24,356 nt of DNA from Priapulus caudatus (Eukaryota > Priapulida > Priapulimorpha > Priapulimorphida > Priapulidae). The DNA lies in contig NW_014577180.1 in the NCBI RefSeq assembly GCF_000485595.1, positions 1 to 24,356 on the forward strand, read 5' to 3'. Made by a program: the position numbers and the translations under genes. This document shows, piece by piece, positions 20,401 through 24,356 of the stretch (its first letter is position 1; every line of letters starts with the position of its first letter). The notes beneath the pieces are model-generated. The model searched no databases, was not told where the DNA came from, and saw only the letters and a list, made by a program, of their open reading frames with translations.

Positions 20401-23149
20401 TCTCCTTGAGGTCCATAATTGTGTAATGTATATGTCTCAGACTTTAATTTATTTTCATTCAGATTTCCAAAATCGAGTCATTACGATGGATTACTACAAG
20501 CTCTTGTAAAGAAATACCCCTTCCTCAATGGCAAGAATGGAGATAATCTGGTGAGTCAGTAAACATTAAAAATTTATAATGTGTTCATGGACATAATGAA
20601 TTATATCCAGCCAATTTACTGTTGAAGTGGCAATAGTGATTTCAGGTTGGCTTAATTTGACGATTTTCCACATTTATCAGTAGCCTATTATTTAATATTT
20701 CAATATTTAAATCTGGCGCTAAGTTCCGTTTTGCGTAAGATAGCCGTATAAGCACCAATATCGTTTTTATTAACTAACTACTAGAAAGGGGTAAAATAAT
20801 ATATTAATCTGGTAAATACAAGTAACTTTCTTTTTTCAGAAATGTCTTAAGGAATGCCTCCGCAACAAGTGCAAGAAGGAGAGGAGGCCACTGACGACCG
20901 TACAAGAAGTTGTTGAAATGAAAAGAAAGTTTGGCTCGCCTGGCAGGGGACGACCATCCAAGAGAACACTGTCAGGAGATAGTGCAGCTCCTATAGAAGG
21001 AAAAACGAGGATGTGTCAGGTTAGTTTATTCAATCATTTGAAAAATGGTCTTTGTAGTTTGGAGTCTGTGGTAGAGATGCGAGATGAGCTCATTCATTCT
21101 TACAACCCATGTGAATGGAGTAGGAATACCCGGTACTGTATTGGTTTTCAAACAGTGACATTACTTCTTGGCCCTCACCCTTTATTTGGAATGTCTGTTC
21201 TATGTTTCTAGACAATTGAGACCGAGGCCGAGGATGAACGGTCAATATTGCTCCATCTCAAGGCATTAGCCTTAGAGACTGTGAAGCTACGCCCTAACAT
21301 GGACATCGTCCGGGAGAAGATAAGGAGGACTTTTACTTACCGCAGCAATTATTACATGGATAAATCAATTACAACGGCAATGGTCATCGAGCGATTTCCC
21401 TGGCTGCGAAGACCAAAATTTGTAAGTATTTTATGTACATCCTACTCAGTATAAGATGTATAGGTGGTAATACTATGGGTGACCATCTATAGCCTGATGA
21501 TGAGTTTGCTCTGTGTCCGATCCATGATACCCGATTGGCGGCCATTTTGTATGCCAAAATCATACTCGTTCAAACATCACACATATTTTCTCAGACTGTT
21601 CAAGTTACCGTATGAAACGTGGTAGTGATATTTGGTGACCAGGGGGTCAAGTTTCCACAGTTTCTTCCCCCTATCCAAGATGCGTATTCGGTGTCCCTTT
21701 TATGTCAAAATTGAACTCGTTCAACCATTAGACACATTTCTGCCATGTGATTTTGACGCAAACTCTTCCCATTCGTCAGGACATTTCGTCCCATTATTAC
21801 CTAAATTTGCATCTTGATATGTAGTGCACTTCAAAAACGTCTGACCCGAAAAGTACATATGTAAGTGGATGATAATTTCTAAGACCGACTCTATAATATA
21901 TTTAACAATGTGTATATAAATAAAGATTTTCGTTAGATATTTGATCACTAAATTGTATTTTCCATACATTTTAAACAGCTTCTGGTAGACATGGACATGC
22001 AATATAGAGTAAATTGTGAGCGGACGATCAGAAGCGGTCTTTTGCCACTCTGCGACAATGTAACCAAACGTTGTCCGAAGCCAGACAGTGAACGGCTCCG
22101 ACAGCTGCTACAAGAAGAGACAGAGACAAGTGACGAATCCACTAAAAAAAGTACATGCATTACTAAAATGTTTAAAAAATTTAAATTAAAAACCCTGAAA
22201 AAATTTAATTTTAAAAACCCTGGACGTATGCGAAACCATCTCCAATCGTCATGTCTATGCATGATGACAACATCATGTGGAACTGTCATAATTTCCTAGA
22301 ATCTTAGTACTGTTCTCATACTGTATATGGGAACATGCATATTTGTGTATACAACATTACGAGCTTTTGATAAGGGATCAAGACCCTCTCTCTGCACCAC
22401 TGTGTGCAATAGACCACTTGTGACATGTACTACGCATAGTTGAGTTATGTGTCAGAATTTATTTATCTTTCAGAATCGTCATTGACTGCTGCCTTGCTAA
22501 TGTTGCCAAACCTGCTACACGAAAGCCTCGCCAACTTTATTGCGATTGATCAGGTAAAATACATTATGTACATATATATACTAGTTACCATCCCGGTTCA
22601 GTGACGAGACTCATATCTCGTTTGTTTTTGGGCTGCCATGTCTGCTCGGAGTAATATAAGGTCAACTTTTATACTCTTGCAGTTTTGAATGCTTAGTATC
22701 ATTTCTTCTGATTACACTGACAAGTGTTTCACTTCAGGTCATTGACATTGTTTTAATATACCCTTGTATATTTTCTTTTGAACGTCAATTTCAAACCTAT
22801 TATTTTACTGGGTTTTGTAGTTTCCAATGTCTACATGTAGTAAATAAAAAGAATCTATTTCCAGGTTGTCGACACTAACAACCCAATCATCCAAGTGCAT
22901 GTGAGGGAAATCCATTAGACCACAGCGCATCTCGTCTATCTTGATGGATTCCCTTATCGAAGATAACACACAATTGATATCGTCCAGGCAGTGTGCTGCC
23001 TTATGTCAGTGTTTTACCTGTTTGGTATTTCGTATCCTGCCAATATTCGGAAGACTTTAGTATTTGTGGAACACTTTCTTTTGGGACTGAACGAAGAAAA
23101 GGTTACGACAGTGATCCAGCGATTGTACCAATCATTACAAACAAAGTGA
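14409..23149 (+). CDS. SAMD3: SAMD3-like gene: SAM domain protein, ten coding exons, broken last exon
   Basis: Exons: 14409-14429 (exon from 14301), 15402-15486, 18361-18481, 20082-20324, 20463-20550, 20840-21019, 21212-21421, 21979-22150, 22474-22553, 22865-23149. All junctions are GT/AG and the phases join (0,1,2,2,0,0,0,1,0). The SAM domain is split: KWSVEHVVEWLGKNKL in exon 2, then HEIDGETLFGLTETM in exon 3. Later exons match the SAMD3 body in order: FPKSSHYDGLLQALVKKYPF, the RPL...KRKFGSPGRGRPSKRTL segment, ERFPWLRRPKF, LMLPNLLHESL, and SYPANIRKTLVFVEHFLLGL. SAM domains mediate protein-protein association; the role of SAMD3 itself is poorly known. Two in-frame stops (22916, 22964) cut the product to 417 residues; reading to the third stop would give 494, close to the roughly 520 of vertebrate SAMD3. 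The weakest junctions are donors GTGTAC (14430) and GTACAT (22151). Introns hold a transposase-like ORF, a kinase exon and repeats. Confidence 0.85.
14498..15376. repeat. Dispersed repeat with 176-bp tandem modules in the SAMD3-like intron
   Basis: It begins with hairpin AGCCCActtgaTGGGCT (14498-14514) and a CCGTCCGTCCGT run. Two 93-bp blocks (14973-15065 and 15149-15241) differ at only three positions, offset by 176 bases. A more decayed copy lies at about 14817-14900. CCATTTTGTATGCC followed by ACTCGTTCAA (15340-15371) recurs at about 21547-21572. It ends about 25 bases before the SAM exon. Confidence 0.75.
15527..18040 (+). CDS. Intact transposase-like protein with two N-terminal C2H2 zinc fingers (837 aa)
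   Basis: The start is taken at ATG 15527 (gaaaATGG, good context); the frame is open from 15491 but with no earlier ATG. Residues 6-27 (C6, C9, H22, H27) and 37-60 (C37, C42, H55, H60) form two C2H2 fingers. An acidic linker follows at about 75-115. D386, a cysteine cluster (C404, C406, C409), FPPDIMHDILEGVVP (470-484; D473, H476, D477, E480) and LWCMRFEAKHQYFKR (around 636-646; E639) match a widespread animal family related to EnSpm/CACTA or KDZ-type transposases; the exact superfamily is uncertain. There is no internal stop or frameshift in 2.5 kb. It lies wholly inside an intron of the SAMD3-like gene, same strand, 40 bp after a splice donor. I found no terminal inverted repeats or AATAAA close by. 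It is either a young insertion or a domesticated nested gene. Confidence 0.8.
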   Translation: MEVFRCQRCPVQKFSLSKIIEHLGLLHQHEPDFGVTCYITGCGRHFNKFTSYRSHMYRKHDFRRFPVREGNEEDMEVEGVNNEDDMDDNDRDELEFNAGDVGHEEYVDVVDVDALLGDLKKHFCLFLLNLQEKHALPKVVQTTVVEEIKFLLEMFSQHYTTSIRQKLRERNINIEEDDDMQELLSNDNVFLEAFQSFTTDYQVLKYCSENLGLIDAVEYVLPGNERHTMQYVPLLSLLQRILGNSDVWENVNRQRPPSDGVLYDYQDGDIFKKHELFAKSCNSLLINLYTDEFEIVNPLGSKKTIHKMSAFYFTLGNLEPKYRSQLKFIHLLLMVKYKYVTEHSYAEILKPLIRDLKLLEDQGLTFNVDEQMQQHVYGSLATVSSDNLSAHCIAGFSGSFSSGCVCRFCMIAHGSLSESATEATLRIRTEETQTYHLAAVLENRANSTIYGVNGPCPFAELRYFKVTDGFPPDIMHDILEGVVPLVIKLVICKMVSDNVFTLNQLNAEITSFQFGQNDKSNIPSAIPGTILRDGKLPGKASEKWCLVRLLPLIKKDFIPENSAHWNHILLLCEIMEIIFAPAVERDSLPYLEFLIKGFLTEFNSLYPDRFTPKVHYLVHYPRLIQQFGPLRELWCMRFEAKHQYFKRIAGNMYNFKNPALTLASHHQLYQCWQLNTSDYLGKTIKPIGAVSDLTIARLPMGLQQEIGLELQNITKVNNIIANHMQYHVRDFIVVRIQDTGIPVFMKVVYILKIEEKWHLCSRLFRAIAYTEGEHGYRIKNTDIWLKLLPQDHHDTNILDAYVDNDGDYIVMLKHRPLYMYVVFLNLPNTTQQVYPCM
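18137..18310. mobile_element. 174-bp MITE with 26-bp TIRs and duplicated right terminus
   Basis: The left end 18137-18162 (from TAACGTCAGGGTACACGATT) and right end 18285-18310 are reverse complements with one mismatch. On the right the terminal block TCTGCCAATCGGGTACCC occurs twice in tandem (18267-18284 and 18285-18302). It lies between the transposase-like ORF and the second SAM exon. There is no ORF. Confidence 0.85.
18610..18680. repeat. 32-bp direct repeat, period 39
   Basis: GTCATGGAGCAATCCATAGA plus TTATAAGGTGG occurs at 18610-18641 and again, identical, at 18649-18680. It sits 50 bp upstream of the kinase exon acceptor. It could affect splicing or transcription locally, or be a simple duplication. 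Confidence 0.9.
18729..19767 (+). CDS. Protein kinase exon with bZIP-like coiled coil, possibly joined to the SAM exons
   Basis: The open frame runs from ATG 18718, but an acceptor (attttcag, ending 18728) lies inside its first codons. That acceptor's phase fits the donor of the second SAM exon (18481). Splicing 14409-14429, 15402-15486, 18361-18481 and 18729-19767 gives a 421-residue SAM-kinase protein. Numbered from 18718: residues 14-50 are basic then heptad-like (RKRQLNKRNQENRKKRALEL...). The kinase fold follows with a WSGVYGVV glycine-loop remnant, VAAK Lys151, Glu161, catalytic loop HNDLHAKN (D236, N241; HRD is HND), IDFGNA (D254), AFE in place of APE, TDIYSLGRIY and KRPS. Key catalytic residues are present, so activity is plausible. 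It resembles small divergent Ser/Thr/Tyr-type kinases multiplied in marine invertebrates. AATAAA follows 85 bases after the stop. Alternatively it is an independent nested gene or cargo of a mobile element. Confidence 0.8.
19853..19858 (+). terminator. Poly(A) signal of the kinase exon
   Basis: AATAAA lies 85 bases after the kinase stop codon and before the next SAMD3-like exon (20082). It would end a transcript using the kinase as terminal exon. TGACCTTGACCT just upstream contains an ERR/NR5A-type TCAAGGTCA site on the minus strand. Confidence 0.55.
21497..21740. repeat. Dispersed repeat in SAMD3-like intron, related to 14498-15376
   Basis: GGCGGCCATTTTGTATGCC followed by ACTCGTTCAA (about 21540-21572) matches 15334-15371. 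A second diverged unit (CCTTTTATGTCAAAATTGAA then CTCGTTCAACCATTAG) lies about 148 bases later. No coding role; it separates the exons ending 21421 and starting 21979. Confidence 0.65.
22865..23149 (+). pseudogene. SAMD3: Last exon of the SAMD3-like gene with two in-frame stops
   Basis: After acceptor ttccag the frame VVDTNNPIIQVHVREIH meets TAG (22916). The same frame continues TTAHLVYLDGFPYRR, then TAA (22964), and then about 60 codons that match the SAMD3 C-terminus (IDIVQAVCCLMSVFYLFGIS, then the YPANIRKTLVFVEHF segment) up to TGA at 23147. Conservation on both sides of the stops in one frame means the loss is recent, a sequencing error, or tolerated. No other exon of the gene has a stop or frameshift. 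A 24-base intron that would skip the first stop leads into a different frame and was not accepted. Confidence 0.75.
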
Positions 23150-23203
23150 GTGTCCAGGATATCGTAACCCTTTCAATTTACGCTGACTGACAAATGAAAA
23201 AAG

Positions 23204-23461
23204 TATACAGGACATGAGTTGGAAAATCACAGTAAGACGTGATGTGAGGATGAAGAGATTAAACCCACAATAAAGTTAAGACTAGTAGAATATAAAATCG
23301 TTAAAATTGGAGCACGACGTTTCGATCTCTTACTAGAGATCATCATCCTCACCTGATGATGATCTCTAGTAAGAGATCGAAACGTCGTGCTCCAATTTTA
23401 ACGGTTTTATATTCTACTAGTCTTAACTTTATTGTGGGTTTAATCTCTTTATACAGGACAT
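23204..23461. mobile_element. Foldback element with 95-bp arms, flanked by 12-bp direct repeats
   Basis: Arms 23253-23347 and 23355-23449 are reverse complements with about one mismatch and a 7-base loop (23348-23354). TATACAGGACAT occurs at 23204-23215 and 23450-23461, looking like a target-site duplication around 23216-23449. An AATAAA in the left arm (23269-23274) could serve as poly(A) signal for the SAMD3-like gene, whose last stop is 120 bases upstream. The right arm includes a hammerhead-like core (separate entry), which points to a Penelope-like or retrozyme-type origin rather than a DNA transposon. Confidence 0.85.
23350..23389 (+). ncRNA. Hammerhead-ribozyme-like motif
   Basis: Core elements are in order: CAC (23350-23352, helix I), CTGATGA (23353-23359), one extra T, helix II GATCTCT (23361-23367) with loop AGTA and AGAGATC (23372-23378), GAAA (23379-23382), CGTC (23383-23386), then GTG (23387-23389) pairing back to CAC. 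Predicted cleavage is after C23386. Helix III is only the palindrome ACGT, as in minimal hammerheads thought to act as dimers in Penelope-like elements and retrozymes. The extra T between CTGATGA and helix II departs from the classical core. On the minus strand the left arm has GAGGATGA in place of CTGATGA, so only the plus-strand copy is intact. Confidence 0.55.
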
Positions 23462-23980
23462 ATTTCTATAGATTCTTGGATTGAAATATTATTAGTCATA
23501 TGACACTTGTTCAGTATCCAAGCAATTAAAATGAAATGTTATTAATGAAGTTTGTCATATTAATCAAATTTTAAATATTAGTTGCCTATATTATTGAGGA
23601 TCATGTCACCACCAGTGCCATGTGACATCCATAGTTTTTGCTTGGCCCCGCGTGAGGATTCCTGGTTTCCACTAATAATGTAAAAATGTAATGTAATGTA
23701 ATGTAAATGTATGTAATGTAATGTATGCTATAATTAACACAATTGTAGTGTTAAGCTCTAAGAATTTTATTGATCCGATTAAGCCTAGCCCTAGCGAAGC
23801 CTTGCAATGTAAAATATGTTTTTGACTTTTAAGACACTGCACACCTTATATTTGTTTAAATGTAGGCCTACATATAATTTAGCCTAATTGTGGAATAAAT
23901 AAAACAGTTATACATTGTATTACGCTATGTCTAATATATTTAGGATTTCTATGTACCGGTACAGTGGGTCAACACCATTG
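23462..23980. other. Non-coding AT-rich sequence
   Basis: No exon is seen. It contains the TGTAA microsatellite annotated separately and an AATAAA near 23895. The remainder shows no structure that I can support. Confidence 0.45.
23679..23728. repeat. (ATGTA)n microsatellite, imperfect
   Basis: Repeated TGTAA/ATGTA units with a few indels over about 50 bases. Confidence 0.85.
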
Positions 23981-23984
23981 CTAG

Positions 23985-24244
23985 GAATATTTCTGGGAAC
24001 CTTTTGGCAAGGTTCTTCAAGGCACCTTTCTGTCCAATGAGGTTCTTCATGTAACCCTTCATAAGGTTCCCCAAAAAACCCTTATATAGCATCATGGGTT
24101 CTTCGAGGAACCCTATCTGGGGTTCTCTGTGGAACCCTATAAAAAGGGTTCTTTAATTGTGGAACCTTAAGGGGTGCTCCCACTGTGGCAAACCAAAGAA
24201 CCCCTTAAGGTTCTACCAGGGAACCCTTTTTTCTAAGCGTGTAC
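23985..24244 (-). mobile_element. GGTTCTT/GGAACC element, copy 2
   Basis: The words AGGTTCTTC, GGAACCCT, GGGTTCTT and AAGAACCC recur throughout and form multiple short hairpins. It ends with TTCTAAGCGTGTAC (24231-24244), the inverse of the end at 8699-8712 (13 of 14 match). The opposite end is not sharply defined (around 23985). It is non-autonomous, with no ORF. Confidence 0.65.
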
Positions 24245-24356
24245 ATGTTACCGCACTGAGTGACAATCTGCGATAACTTGTGGACAATGCAGTTTCGAGG
24301 CATTTGTTTAACTTAAAGGGACAGTAGCCTCTAGGATTTTACTGCATACAACTGTA

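Noticed and set aside
21991-22299. Uninterrupted ORF continuing past the exon ending at 22150
   Set aside because: After 22150 it turns into Lys/Phe-rich sequence without SAMD3 similarity, whereas splicing to 22474 restores the family sequence in phase.
22901-22924. A 24-base intron (GTGAGG...ACAG) that would remove the first in-frame stop of the SAMD3-like last exon
   Set aside because: Too short for a normal animal intron, and the resulting frame does not encode the conserved SAMD3 C-terminus.

Overview
The window is a repeat-rich, AT-rich piece of a metazoan nuclear genome. Exons are short, with GT/AG introns. SAMD3-like, hAT/ZNF862-like, PIF/Harbinger-like and EnSpm/KDZ-like sequences occur together with many short inverted-repeat elements, microsatellites and a GC-rich minisatellite. 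The frequent word taggccta and the mix of families suggest a marine invertebrate, perhaps a deuterostome such as an echinoderm, hemichordate or amphioxus. That placement is an impression, not a proof. A run of 25 Ns at 10728-10752 marks an assembly gap.

Left part (1-9300). A possible small gene start lies at 835-1390 (two exons that join in phase, with a KRxRW motif of the UHM-ligand type), and an isolated candidate exon lies at 3441-3584. The rest is mobile or repetitive: (TA)n, a 70-bp tandem repeat, a frameshifted and truncated PIF/Harbinger transposase on the minus strand (5050-4423), a pentamer-based array that changes strand half-way (about 5118-5715), a G-rich terminal-inverted-repeat element (5876-6123), a two-exon hAT/ZNF862-like remnant (6319-6986), a 1.1-kb CG-rich minisatellite (about 7550-8660), a GGTTCTT element, and a MITE with perfect 35-bp inverted ends (8907-9299).

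Middle (9300-14400). Mostly non-coding. It holds a DR5-type nuclear-receptor site next to a CRE, a candidate minus-strand exon (11490-11247), a TATA-type promoter candidate (11933), and a CG-richer stretch with YY1-like and GTCACGTGAC motifs. That stretch is the likely 5' region of the main gene.

Right part (14400-23150) is the centre of interest. A SAMD3 homologue can be assembled from ten exons with matching phases: start at 14409, SAM domain split over 15402-15486 and 18361-18481, then the SAMD3-specific body from 20082 to 23149. Its last exon carries two in-frame stops (22916 and 22964), although recognisable SAMD3 C-terminal sequence continues in the same frame to 23149. Two long ORFs lie inside its introns on the same strand. 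One is an intact 837-codon transposase-like ORF (15527-18040) starting 40 bp after a SAM exon. The other is a protein kinase exon (18729-19767) with its own poly(A) signal. The kinase exon has an acceptor in exactly the phase of the second SAM exon, so the locus could make either SAM-SAMD3 or SAM-coiled coil-kinase from one start. This is a prediction that RNA evidence could settle.

Right edge. Just after the SAMD3-like gene is a 95-bp-arm foldback (23253-23449). The inserted stretch that contains it is bounded by 12-bp direct repeats. Its right arm contains a hammerhead-ribozyme-like core of the kind known from Penelope-like retroelements. A second GGTTCTT element ends at 24244, near the window edge.
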